NCBI GenBank assembly: GCA_024220525.1
Contig: JAMYWO010000049.1
Coordinates: forward strand, 65,534-129,533
Direction: 5' to 3'
Length of the DNA stretch: 64,000 bases
From: Cochliopodium minus
Taxonomy: Eukaryota > Discosea > Himatismenida > Cochliopodiidae
The stretch's first letter is position 1. Each line of letters begins with the position of its first letter. The notes beneath the pieces were generated by a model that was given only the letters and a program-made list of their open reading frames with translations, was not told the origin of the DNA and did no database searches. Below, one piece after another: positions 11,669-23,789 of this stretch. Position numbers and translations under genes: made by a program.

Positions 11669-14465
11669 TCACTCATCATCAGATAAAAGATCAAGATCAA
11701 TCATTTCATCATTTTCTAACAATTTCTCATTGTAGTAATTAGAATGAATATTGTTGTTATTTTTGTATTTGATTACAGTGAAAAAAGGTTTGACTTCCAC
11801 TTTTATATCATCTTTACTAATCCTACTTCTTAGTGAAGAATCATTATTGATTATTTTTCTGAAAAACTTTGAATTGTCTACAAACTCTTTGATGATGGAA
11901 TAGCGCAAATATTTCGGAAATTTTAAAAGAAAGTTCCTCTCCGAAATTTTGAGACAAACTAAAAAACAAAAAATGATTTCTTGCTTTGTTGGAAAGTGAG
12001 GATTGTTCTCCACTGTCCAACCTTCCCTCAAAACTCTCTTTTTTATTTCTTTTTGTCGTTTTTCTTCTTCGATCGCTTCTTGTAATCTTTTTTGTATTCT
12101 CTTTTTTTTGTACTTTGGAATCACCCAAGCTACCAAAATAGTGATTGAAACAAACAAAAGTATAAAAAGCCCCAAACCAACTTTTTTTAAAATAGTTGTG
12201 AGAAAAATAAAAATAAACAAAATAAAAATAAAAATGAAAATAAACCTAATAAAAAAATAAAATGAAAAATAAATATTCAAAAAAGTTGATTTAAAATCTA
12301 AAATAAATATCAATAAAATATCAATAATAAAAAAATCAAAAAAGTCAAAAAATTAAATAATAAAAAAATCTAATTTAAAATCTAAAATGATGATCAAATT
12401 AAAATAAAATAAATTAAATCTTTAGATTAATAAAATGACAAAAATAAAAAAATTATTTACGAGTTATCCCTACTATGAAAGGAATCATATTATAATTAAT
12501 TGGGCGGGCAGAATAAGAAGTAGACAATGAAATTTCACCAAGGGCACAAACAGTGTTGTTACAAATATTTCCCAAAAAAGTATTATTGGAATAAGATACA
12601 TTGCGCATACTCTCTAAAGCTCCCCAATAATATCCTGTTGTATTTCCGTTGATTACATTAAAATTTGAACATGAGTGTTCAACGTTGATAACAGCTTTTA
12701 AAATAAAAATTAATGAAGAAAAAAATAAAAATAAATATAAAATAAAAAATAATAATAAAAATAAAAATAAAAAAAAATAAAAAAATAATAATACTATAAA
12801 AATAATAATACTGATAAGAAAATAAAATTAAAAAATAAAAAAAAGTATACCAGAGGAAGCATATCCGAAAAATCCTCCTGAAAAAGAACTGGGGTTGAAA
12901 TTAAAAAATTTATTTAAAAAAACTTTTTTTTAAAGTACTATTTTTTCTGGGACGATATCGAAGAATTTATTGTATTTTCAATTGAAATACATTTTTTTAC
13001 AGAAATAGATGAGCCATAATTTCTTCCTATTAGTCCCCCTGAGCTAGCTTCGTAATTACCAACAGAAATTAGGGTATTATATGAAGAATTACAATTTTCA
13101 AGATTTCTTTAATTAAAAATTTAAAATTTTAAAATTTTAATTAATTTTATTTTAAAATCAAATTCTTTTGAAAAAAAATATTTGATTAATTTATTTTTTT
13201 CAAAAAAAAAGTATCGTTACAGATAAGATGAAAAACCAGCAAATCCACCGCTTGATATAAAATCATCAAAATTAGATTTTGTGACTACTTTGTTATGATG
13301 AGAAGTTGAATTGTAAATACTCACATCAAAAGCATTCCCTACTATTCCTCCTGAATAAGATTCTCTTCTCGAAAAAGATGAGTTCAGTTTGTTGAATGAT
13401 GATGTAATATTTCTCATCGTCGAATCCAATGCAGTCCCAATTATTCCTCCTAAATTTCCTTTGATAAATAAAAATAATCATAAATAAGATAATAAATAAT
13501 TATTGAATATTTTTTGTAAACTTTATTGGAAAAACAGAAAAAACCAAGAATTTCATTGAAATCATGATAAAAAATTGTTTTTTTCAAATCAAATCATAAG
13601 ATTAACAAATCCGTAAAACATGTCTTGGTTTTTGAAACTTTTGATAATTTATATTTTATTTAATTATATTTGTGTTTTTAATTTATTTTTATTTTATCTT
13701 TTTTTATTTATAATTTATTATCAATATATAAAAAAAAAATTCTAAATGAATACTTCCGCTCGAGTTTAAAATTGTGGAATTAACAATGCAATCAAATATC
13801 TTCCCAAATTCAACTCTCCCTATTAATCCTCCAACAAAATTATTTCCAGATATGCTGTTGGATTCTTTCTTTTCGGTGAAGATTGAAACATTTCTGATTG
13901 TACAATTCCAACAGTAGCCAAATAATACGCCCACATAATCATAACTTGAGTTTATATTCACATCAATCAAGTTCAAATTTGATATCATTGTATCTCTTCC
14001 ACATGGAAAAAGACCTAATTTAAATATGAGATTGTTATTAATCCTTTTTGTTGCATAATTATTTGGTTATGTTCATATTTATAAAATTTTTGAAATTTCT
14101 CAGCAAATATTTTACCTGTATAATATAAACTTGATTGTATTGTCAGATTTTTGATTGAATATCCCTTTCCATCTTATCATTTTAATCGAAATTTATCAAA
14201 ATTAAAATTTTTTTTTTTTTAGACAAATAATTTCACCAAATTTTCCTTTGAATGCTACCCTACAATTTAAATTGATAGGATTGATGGATGAATAGCAAGT
14301 TAAATTTCCATTCAATTCATAAGCGATATTTGAATCATTTAAAATGATATTGTTGAAGGAATCACAATCATTCAAAATAATAGCTCGAGAATTGCTAAGA
14401 ACAAAAAAAAAGGAAAAAAAAGTAATCAACAAAGTGAAAGAGAATATATGGATCTTTGATAACAT
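11669..14465 (-). CDS. GLUG-repeat type I membrane protein, paralog A
   Basis: The start ATG (14463-14465) opens a hydrophobic signal peptide, then LNDCDSFNNIILNDSNIAYE, a motif shared with the two paralogs. The ectodomain carries repeated GLUG-like units (NFVGGLIG, YSGGIVGN, SSGGFAGF, SGGLIGR, SGGFFGY) that predict a right-handed beta-helix or adhesin-like stalk rich in N-glycosylation sites. A transmembrane helix lies at about 12200-12120, followed by a basic juxtamembrane segment, the WxxxH/PKYLRYSIIKEF module (about 12025-11880) and an acidic end MIDLDLLSDDE. GLUG repeats are known mainly from secreted adhesins and peptidases, so I infer a surface receptor or adhesin with a signalling tail. 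It starts 49 bp after the RCC1 stop at 14514. Exon joins are by eye. Confidence 0.78.
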
Positions 14466-14513
14466 TTTTTTTGTTTTTTTGAAAGAAATCAAAAAATGAA
14501 ATCAAATCGTTTT

Positions 14514-16525
14514 TCAATTCATGAGACTCAACCAAGTTTGCTTGACAATAAGAAACAAAATAACTTTAGGTATCTTAATTTTGTGTAAAACAAAAAATCT
14601 TTTCATAGAAAGAACAAAAAAAAGAATGGAGTTTCTAAAATCAAGAGTAAGTAATTTATGAGAAGAAGAATCCCATTCAATGAAACGTTTTCCTACTTGA
14701 AGAAAATGAATAGGAGAATTTTTTAACATCAAAGTAGATGCAGACTTGAGATTTCCGAATTTGAAGTGAAGGTTTTCACCGAAAGCGTGGAGTTCCCCGT
14801 TTTTCTTGAGTAGAAGAGATGAAGCGGTTCCGCAAGTGATGCTTTCTATTTGAGGATCGCTCATCACAAGTTTCATTTCAAATTGAGTTTGTACTCCTTT
14901 GAATCCTAATTCGCCTAATCATAAAAATTTTTAAATTTTTTTATTTATTTTTTATTTATTTTCTTTGTTGATTTATTTAAAAAATTACCAAAAAGATTGG
15001 ACCCAAAAGAAAAAAGGTCTCCATTTTCTTTAAGTATGAAAGAGTGTTGGTTTCCTAATTAATATGAATTCAACAAAATCGTTGGGAAAAAAAAAATGAA
15101 AAAAAAAATAACCACAAGAAATGCTCTTTATTTGTTTATCTTTTATCAATAAATAAGGTAAGTTTTGATTTTTATTGTTTCCAATACCAAGTTGTCCCTT
15201 AAAAAAGAAATTTCTTGAATCAAAAATTACTGAAAGAAATATCATTAATTGAAATTTTAAAACTTCTCTTGTTTTTAATTTTTTCTTTAAAATTTTTATT
15301 TTGATTTTTTAAATTTTTTTTTTTTTTTTACATAACAACCCAATCCCATCACATACAATTCTCCACTGTGATTCAATAACATGGTATGACTTCCTCCGAG
15401 TGCCATCATTTTGAGATCAGGGAAATTTTTCATAAGTGAGAATTTATAATTGTCAAATTTTTGTCCAATCCCTAGTTGACCCTTTAATCAAATAATAAAT
15501 TTTTTATTTTTTTAATTTTATTTTTAAAAAAATATTTTTTTTCTATTTTTTATTTTATTTTTAATTACACTTTCATTGTTTCCTGTCACGAATATATCCT
15601 AATAAACATTATTTTACTAAAAAAAAACTTTTTTTTCTTTTTTACACCATTACTCTTGTACATCATACTAAAATAGTTTCCAGAGTAAACTTTCTTTATG
15701 GTTTTGTCTTTCATCAACAGAAAGGGTTGTTGTTTTAACTTATTTTTTCTAGGCAAACCCAAAACACCAAAACTAAATTTATAATTTTATTTTTTTTTAA
15801 CTTATTATTTATTATTTATTATTTTTATTATTCATTGTTTTTTTATTTTTTATTTATTATTTATTATTTATTGTTTATTTTTATTTTTTTCAAAAATTTT
15901 ATTTTACTAATTTGATCCAAAACAGTATAATTCTCCATTATCTTTCAAGACGAATGAACTTTCGGATCCACAACTAATTTCTTTGATAGTTGAATCTTTC
16001 ATCACCAAAACTGGATATTTTTGATTCTTCAAAGAATTTATTCCCAATTGACCTATTTAGTAAATAATTGAATATTCATTTATTAGACATGTCCAAATAT
16101 TACAACTTTGTTAGGATATAAAATTTTTACAAACAAATTTTAAACTGTTTTAATATTTGGATATCCTATTTGTTTATTAATTATTTATCCGCTAACTATT
16201 ATAATGTTGTGTTGTTTAAATTTATTTTGATACAAAATTTCATATTGTTTTTTTACCTTTATTGTTTGATCCATAAGAATATAATTCTCCATTATTTTTT
16301 AATATCAATCCATGTTCACTGCCACTCGCAATTGAAATTATATTGTCATCTTCCATAGCAATAAATGGTTCATTAGGATCATCATTCAATTGGTAGCCAT
16401 ATAAAATAAACTTATTGCCTGAATATCACATATTAATTGAAATAATTCTTGAAGCTTGTTGATTTGAATTAATTATTACCAATAAGAATTGAAGTGAAAT
16501 TAGATTGAGAAGAATAATATTTCAT
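14514..16525 (-). CDS. RCC1-repeat protein with C-terminal WxxxH/PKxxxxI module
   Basis: It starts MKYYSSQSNFTS at 16525 and reads through about eight exons into RCC1 propeller blades: GSEHGLILKNNGELYSYGSN, GQLGIN, SCGSESSF, YCFGSN, GQLGIG (twice), LYVMG, LFSFGSN and GELGF. The last exon (14876-14514) contains a final blade and then EWDSSSH, a hydrophobic LLTLDFRNSILFFVLSMKR stretch and KIPKVILFLIVK, so the protein ends in the same module as the GLUG tails and the 7.2-kb RCC1 protein. The gene is wedged between GLUG-B (stop 61 bp upstream) and GLUG-A (start 49 bp downstream), all on one strand. The region near 15050-15110 is unclear and may contain an intron or a disturbed frame. Confidence 0.78.
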
Positions 16526-16585
16526 TATTAAAGCAATTTTTTATTATTTATTTTTAATTTTTAATTTTCAATTTAAAATAAAAAT

Positions 16586-18940
16586 TCACTCATCAGAAGA
16601 TAAAAGATCAAGATCAATCATTTCATCATTTTCTAGTAATTTGTCTTTGTGGTTAACATAGGGTAAATAATTCTCATTGTTATTTTTTTTAACTTCAATC
16701 ACAGTGTATAAAGGTTTGTTTGGAGGTTTGGCTTCTACTTTTAGAGGTTTGGCTTTAACTTTTCCATCTTCACTAACTTGTGAAAAATTGTTATTATTGT
16801 CCACAAACTCTTTGATGATGGAATAGCGCAAATATTTCGGAATTTTAAAAAGAAAGTTCCTCTCAAAAATTTTGAGACAAAGCAAAAAACAAAAAATGAT
16901 TTTTTGTTTTGTAGGAAAGTGAAGATTGTTCTCCACTGTCCAACCTTCCCTCAAAACTCTCTTTTTTATTACTATTTGCCTAATTTCTTCTTCAATCTCT
17001 TCTTGTAATCTTTGTTGGTATCTCCTTTGCTTCGATCTCTCTTTTCTATCATTAATTCTCATTTTGCATTTGGGAATGAAGATACATATTGAAAGTACAA
17101 TTAAAATGAACAAGAAAAACAAAAGACCAAAACCTACTGTTAAAGTTATCATAGAATTTAAAATATTAAAAAAAGTAAATCTTAAATTAAAAATAAATTT
17201 TCAAAAATATTAAAAATATTTATATTGGTTGAATAAAATTAAGAAATTTTAAATTTTTACGTGATATTCCTAATATGAAAGGAACCTCACTATAAGAGTA
17301 AAAATAGTATTTTCCAAGAATGCAATTTAAATCATTGCAAATATTTCCCACAAATGAATTATTAAGGGAAGAAAGAGTTTTAATATCGAGTAAACCCCAA
17401 TAATAGCCTGTATTTATTCCTTTAATGGTATTATAATTCGAATTTGATAAATCCATTCTTATAATACCTTGAAAAAGATTTATTGTGATTCAAATTATTT
17501 ATTGTGAAAATTAAAATAAATTTTACCGCCTTCATCATAATAAGTAGAATACCCGATAATTCCTCCAGAACGAGAACTTTAATTTATAATTATTTATCTA
17601 ATGTTCTAAAAAATTTCACGTGTACCTTTTTGTATTAGAAGATGAAATATGGTTTTCTTGTGAAGTGCAATATTTTATCAATAGTTTTTGGTTGTAACTT
17701 CTTCCCACTAATCCCCCACTTACTCCATATTTACCAATGGACGTAATGTTGTTGCTGTAAGAAATACAAAAAGCTAGATTTCTGATCAAAAAAAAAAAAT
17801 AATAAAAAAATATAAAAATTAATAAAAATAAAAATAAATTTAAAAACAAGTTAAATTGTTGCATTGATAGAAATTAAAATATTCTTTAAAAACTCGACAT
17901 TTTAAAAAATTTAAACAATTACAAACTTTTATAATTATATCCGACAAAGCCTGCACTTGCTTTATCATATTCAACAGAAAGTGAATATGAAATTATTTCG
18001 TTTTTATGAGATGTTGAGTTGTAAATGCTTACACTTTCAGCCAATCCCACCATCCCTCCCGAGTATGTGTTAAGGAATGAATTTGATGAAATTCGGTTGA
18101 ATGAAGATATTAAATTTCTCATTAATACATTTTTAGCAATCCCGAATATTCCTCCCAAATATCCTTTAATAAAAATATAAAAAAAAAAATTTATTTTGAT
18201 TATTTTTATACCTATTTTAGAGTTTATAATACTTGAATTGATGTTGCAATTTATAATTTCTCCCCTGTATATATCTCCTATAAATCCTCCAACATAATTA
18301 TATCCTGATATTTTATTGTATTCTTCCTTTTCAGTGAAGATTGAAACTTGTCTAATCTTACAATTTGAACAATATCCAAATAATACACCCACTGAATCAT
18401 TAATCGAGGATATATTCACATCAATTAAATTCAAATTTGATATAGTTGCATTTCTTCCACATGGAAAAAGGCCTAATTTGTTGAAAAGATAAGATAAAAT
18501 ATAAAAATCATTTTTATTGATAAAGATAACTCAATTTTTCTTCTTTCTATTTTTATATATTTACCTGTATAAAATGAATTTGATTGGACAGTAAGATTTT
18601 TGATTGAATATCCTTTCCATCTTTCAAATTTGAGAATAAAATTAAAGAACCAAAAAAAAAAATATCCCATATATGTATTTTATTGCAAACATACAAATAA
18701 ATATTTTTATTACCTAATTTTCCTTCAAAAGAATCACAGTTTAAATTTGACTTACAATCAATCACTGTTCTGCAAAATAATTTTTGAATTGCAAGTTATA
18801 TTTTGATTCAATTGTAAACGATGGTGGGATTATTTAAAAGCATATTTTTAGAGATTCACAATCCTTCAAGATAATGGTTACAGAGGTTACAAAGATAAAG
18901 AAGAATGATAAAGCACAAATAACTTGTTTAAAAATAACAT
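16586..18940 (-). CDS. GLUG-repeat type I membrane protein, paralog B
   Basis: Closest to paralog A in the tail. The N-terminal exon (ATG 18938-18940) encodes a signal peptide followed by ILKDCESL, but to continue into the family motif NNPTIVYN one A must be missing near 18843, and a second disturbance follows at the TGA near 18815. The 5' end is therefore frameshifted as assembled. Further exons are clean: KGYSIKNLTVQS, FPCGRNATISNLNLIDVNIS, VGVLFGYCSNC, then GLUG units YVGGFIGD, YLGGIFGI, YSGGMVGL, ASAGFVGY, VSGGLVGR and RSGGIIGY. A transmembrane helix (about 17150-17075) is followed by the module GWTVENNLHFPTKQ...IPKYLRYSIIKEF (16947-16805) and an acidic end MIDLDLLSSDE. Confidence 0.74.
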
Positions 18941-19441
18941 TTATTTTTAAAATTATTTTATTTTATTGAAAATAGAATAAAAATATTTTATTTAAGATTA
19001 GGAATTAAGATGATAAAATTAATTTAAGAAAATTTGGAAAGACTGAATAAAATTAAAATAACATTAAAAATAATTTGAAAGCAAACTGTAAAAGTTAGTA
19101 CTTTTTAAGATCTTCTCCTCAATTTTAAATATTCTGTTTGTAAAATCTTTTCAAAAAAACAAACATTTTTTTCATTTTTTGTTCACTATAATTATTTTTT
19201 TTTTTTTATTTATATTTATTTATAAATATTTAATTTATTCAATAAACAAATAAATGAATTTTGGATCTTTTGTGAAAAATAGTTTGGATCGTTTAAAATG
19301 TAATAATTTGTTTTGTTTCTAATAATATAACATTTGAAAAATTTGAAAATTCTAATCTTTCTAAAGATAAAAACGGATTAATTTTCATGAGAGAAAATAA
19401 AATTTAAAAAATTGAACAAATTCTTCAATAAAAATCAACGA
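18941..19441. other. Intergenic, shared 5' region
   Basis: Head-to-head spacer between GLUG-B (minus) and the F-box/SPRY gene (plus). It is AT-rich with A- and T-tracts; I see no coding signal and no clear RNA gene. Confidence 0.6.
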
Positions 19442-20595
19442 ATGGAAAAATTGCCTCTCACAATTTTTAGTTATTTTGGTGAATTTCTGGAATTAAGACA
19501 AATTGGAATACTATCTCGATGCTGCAAGACATTACACAAGAATATTAACAAAGATAAGATCTTTTTTCACTATTCCAGAAAGAGATATCAGGTGGATAAA
19601 TTACCTGAAGAATATAAAACATGGAGAGAATTTGTAAAAGAACATTCTGATTTGAAATGGGACAAAAATGGAGGAGGAATTGAAATTTCTAAAAATGGAA
19701 GGTCAATTACTTCAACAAATTGGTCATGTGCTATCACTAATCTATCATTCAACAAAGGGAAACATTTTGTTCTCTTCCTTATCCGCAAATATCAATTTGG
19801 ATTTCTGGGAATAGCATTTCCAAATGCAAAATTAGTAGGACCATGTTTTGGAGATGGGAGTTTTGCTCATTCAAGCTTTTACAAAGATTATAGGTTCGAA
19901 ATAATTATAAAAAATAAAATTTTTTTTTTTTTTTAGCTGAAATTATTTTTTTAAATTTTAATATTTTTTTTTTAAAATTAATCAATTCTATCCATTTTCA
20001 TTTCAATCTCATTTGTTTAGAGATCCAATTACTCAAAAAGATTATAATGCATTTTCAACCTATCATAAAAAATTACCTCAACACAAAGCACTTTGGAAAA
20101 CAGGTTTACTTCCCACAATCTCAATTCTTTTTTTGCAAAAAAAAAAATATTATTTGTTTTATTTATTCAAAAAAATTATAGGAGATTTGGTGGGAGTTTA
20201 TTTAGATTTAGATAGTGAAAACAGAACGATGACGTATTACATAAATGGGGAAAAATCTGAAGATGGAATTGCTTTTGAAAATTTACCCAATAGTAGAAAA
20301 TATTTAATATTTAATATTTTTCTTATTTTTTTATATTTTTTCTTTTTTTTATTTTTTTATTAAAATAGATAGGTACCACTTTTTTTTTAGTGGATATATA
20401 GAGACCTATGAAATTATAAAGCAAAGATTTTACATTTCTGACGAAGTTTCTTTCTTTGAAGACACTAACCTCTTTAAAATTCAAGAAAAAGCCGAAATTC
20501 AAACCAAAAATCAACCAAGTACCCATCACAACCATATACACAAAGAAATTGAAGAAGTTCCTAAAACTAAAGCGAATAATTGTTCTGTTTTTTGA
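19442..20595 (+). CDS. F-box/SPRY protein with C-terminal CAAX box
   Basis: Exons are about 19442-19893, 20020-20101, 20181-20293 and 20366-20595. The N-terminus (LPLTIFSYFGEF...CCKTLHKNI) is F-box-like, which would recruit Skp1-Cullin1 ubiquitin ligase. A SPRY/B30.2 domain follows, recognised by GIEISKNGRSI near its start, FGFLGIAF, GDLVGVYLDLDSENRTMTYYI (key residues G, D, Y and NG) and a closing FFFSGYIETYE. The C-terminus is KANNCSVF, a CAAX prenylation signal (C-aliphatic-aliphatic-Phe, predicted geranylgeranyl). The F-box plus SPRY arrangement resembles FBXO45; a prenylated version would be membrane-anchored. The first ATG that gives the F-box is used. Confidence 0.8.
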
Positions 20596-20801
20596 TTGAA
20601 AAATAAAAAAAAAATTTTTGATTGGAAAACTTTATTAAATAAAAAATAAAAAAAACAAAAAAAAAAAATTATGTAAAAGAAGATTCCAATTCAAAGAACT
20701 TGCAGTTTAAATAACCTGATATTTTTAAAAAGAAATTTGGTATATAACTTTCATTCCAAATTGAATTTAATTTCTATTCACAAAAAAAAAGTATACAAAG
20801 T

Positions 20802-23429
20802 TCAATTCTCGGAATCAGATAAAACAATTACATCTTCATCTCTGTTATCAATTAAAGAATCTTTATAATTCGTAGAGATTTCTTTGGGGGAACTCTCCAC
20901 AACAATCTCCTCCAAATCCCTGTTGCTCTTTTTGGTTTTAGGATGATGTTTCACAGTAAAAAGATCCCAATCATCAACAAACTCCTTTATAATCTCATAA
21001 CGCAAATATTTCGGAATTTTTAAATTAAACTTCCTCTCAGTAATTTTTAATGAAAGCAAAAAAATTTGAATTGTTTCGTGTCTTTTGGGAAAGTATGAGT
21101 GGTAGTCAGGTGACCAACCCTTCTTGGCTATTTTGGTTTTCTCTTCTTCTATCAGCATTTTTTTGAGGAATGTTCGCTGTCTTTTCTTTCTCAAATGGAG
21201 TGGGATAACAAAAGTTATTACAATGAACGAAATGATCACCAAAGCAGGAACTAAGGAAATATAATAGTTTAAAAAAAAAAAAGACTGTTAAAATGAAAAA
21301 TAATATAAGTAGAATGAATCAATAAATTCAAATTTAAAATGATGTAAAAGAGAAACAAAATAAAATAAGTTATCAAATAAAAATTTTGAAGTAAAGTGGA
21401 ATGAATAAATTTGAGTCAAATTTAAATAAAAATAATAAAATGAAATAAAATAAAAATAAATTGTAATTTAAAATGAAGTTAAAAAAAAATAAATTCAAAT
21501 TTAAATAAAGATAAATGAAAAAAAAAGAAAAAATAAAAAAAATTAAAAATGAATTAAAATAAAATTAAAAATTATTTTGAAGTAAATTTTTTGTTAGATT
21601 TTTTACTCACAAACAACAAAACAGAATAGATTAATGTGGTTCTAGAAGTGACTTTTGTGGAAGTTCCTTGGTTACATTTAACGCTGTTGCAAGTGTTCCC
21701 ACTGTTGGTGTTTCTTAGGGTGGCGATCGATTTCATCTTTTGGAGGAATCCCCAGAAAAAACCGGTGCTTCTTCCTTCAATAGCATTATCTCTACTTGAC
21801 GAAAAATACATAATGAATTTTGCTAAAAAATAAATCATTTAAAAAAAAATTAGTAAGGAAAATAAAAAATAAAATTTATTTTTAAAAATCTATATGAAAT
21901 AAAAAATAAAAAATTTATTTCAATTTAAGAAAATAAATTAAAAAAATAAAACATTAATTTCAAATTCAAAATAAAAAAAAATTTTTTTTAGTCTCACCTG
22001 CTATTGAATATCCTACAAATCCCGCTGAATAAGAACTATTTTTTCCAAAAAAAAATTTATTATTTAAACTTTTATTTCATTTGTTTTTCTTACTCTGCAT
22101 TATTTGAAAAACAAAAAATATGGTTGTTATTAGATGTACATCCAGTGATGTAAATGTAATCTGAAAATGCACCAACCATTCCTCCTGAACTGGAAGGATT
22201 GAAATAAGAAGAGGTAGAACCCAATTCATTATTAGAAGAAAAACAAGTGTCTAAATATCTATTTTATTTGGAAATAAATAAAGAAATAAAAAAATGATAA
22301 ACAAAAAAAAAAAAATAAACAAAAACAAAAACAAAAACAAAAAATAAATAAAGAAATAAAAAAATGATAAACAAAAAATAAAAAAATAAAAAAAACAAAA
22401 AAAAATTTTGTTTTACAATGAAAATGTACTAAAACCTACAAACCCTCCTGTATAAGAAGAAGAGCTTGAAGAATTGCAGGAGACAGTGTTTTTGAAAGAA
22501 ATGGATTTGGTAATGGAAGTCAATGCAGAAAAGCCGATCAGTCCACCTGAATAAGTTGAAGATGTGATCACATTATAGGAAGATGTTACATTAATTAAAA
22601 TGATTGTATATGCAACACCAAATAAACTTCCGGCATGAACTTTTTTTTTTTTTTGTTATTTTATGAATATTTTATTTCAGTGAAAAATAAAATTATTTAA
22701 TATTATACTTGAATCAGAACTGATGATGGTTGAATTGATATAACTATCACTCATATTTAAAGTGATTGCCTCTCCTATAAATCCTCCCACATTGTACATT
22801 CCTGATATTTTGTTGTTTGTATTCTTTTCTGTGAGAATAGATACGCTAATTATCTCACAATTCGAACAATATCCAAACAATACACCCACTGAATCAAGAT
22901 TATTCATCGATACTATTTCCACATCTATTATTTTTAAATTTGATATTGTAGCATTTTCTCCACATGAAAATATCCCTATTTATAAAGTTAACTTAATCAA
23001 TGATATCTTTATAAAAGATATATCTATCTATGTGCGATCTTATACTGTCGTTTCATTCTTTTCAAATAAAAATTTTTTTAAATATTACCTGTGTGAGATT
23101 TATTTGTTTGAATGGATAGATTCTTGATTGAATATCCCTTTCCATCTTTAAAGATATTTAAAAAGCAAAAATTTTATTGTTACGGAAAATTTATTTATTT
23201 TTATTTTTCACTTACCTATTATCCCTTTGAATTTATTATCAACACAATCACCAATTGAATCAAATTTTGTGTTTTTACATGTTATATCTCCTGTTAATTC
23301 GTATGCAATGGTTGAATTATTCAATATTATACTTTTGAGGGATTCACAATCATCCAGATATATTACTTGTGAATAGAATAGTTTATAATATATACAAAAT
23401 ACTACCAGCAATTTGGAAATCTTTTTCAT
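20802..23429 (-). CDS. GLUG-repeat type I membrane protein, paralog C
   Basis: The ATG at 23429 gives a signal peptide, then YLDDCESLKSIILNNSTIAY, the family N-terminal motif with conserved Asp-Cys-Glu. Exons then give KGYSIKNLSIQT, SVGVLFGYCSNCE, NVGGFIGE, YSGGLIGF, YTGGFVGF, SSGGMVGA, SAGFVGY and a FFWGFL unit. A transmembrane helix (about 21240-21190) leads to a Lys/Arg-rich segment, GWSPDYHSYFPKRHET...KIPKYLRYEIIKEF (21120-20975), and the C-terminus EDVIVLSDSEN. That end matches the SUMO-interaction-motif pattern (hydrophobic V-I-V-L followed by Ser and acidic residues). It is more diverged from A and B than they are from each other and is separated from them by the F-box/SPRY gene, with which it converges (206 bp between stops). 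Confidence 0.77.
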
Positions 23430-23789
23430 TTTTTTAATTCAAATAATTCAAGGCCAGAATAAATTTTTTTTTTTTGAAATTTCAAAACAATAACAAAATA
23501 TTCCTCAAAAGTTTGGGACTGAAATTTTGGAATTTGTTAAAAAATTTTTAAGTTTTAATTTTTTACTTTGATAAACATCATACAAAACTTTCTTCATTTT
23601 TTGAATAATGTACATAAAAAAAAACTTGATTTGATCTCCTTTTTAAAAATCCTGATTAAAATTGTTTGGGAATCGGTTTCAAATAAATAAAAAAAAAAAT
23701 TTGTGAAAAAAAAATCTCTTTGGAGTGACAAATATTGACCCTTTATAATTGATATAAGACAAATCCATTTAATACAGAAAAAGGGGAGA
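23430..23789. other. Intergenic, head-to-head spacer
   Basis: Spacer between the starts of GLUG-C (minus) and the seven-TM gene (plus). AT-rich; nothing convincing seen. Confidence 0.5.
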
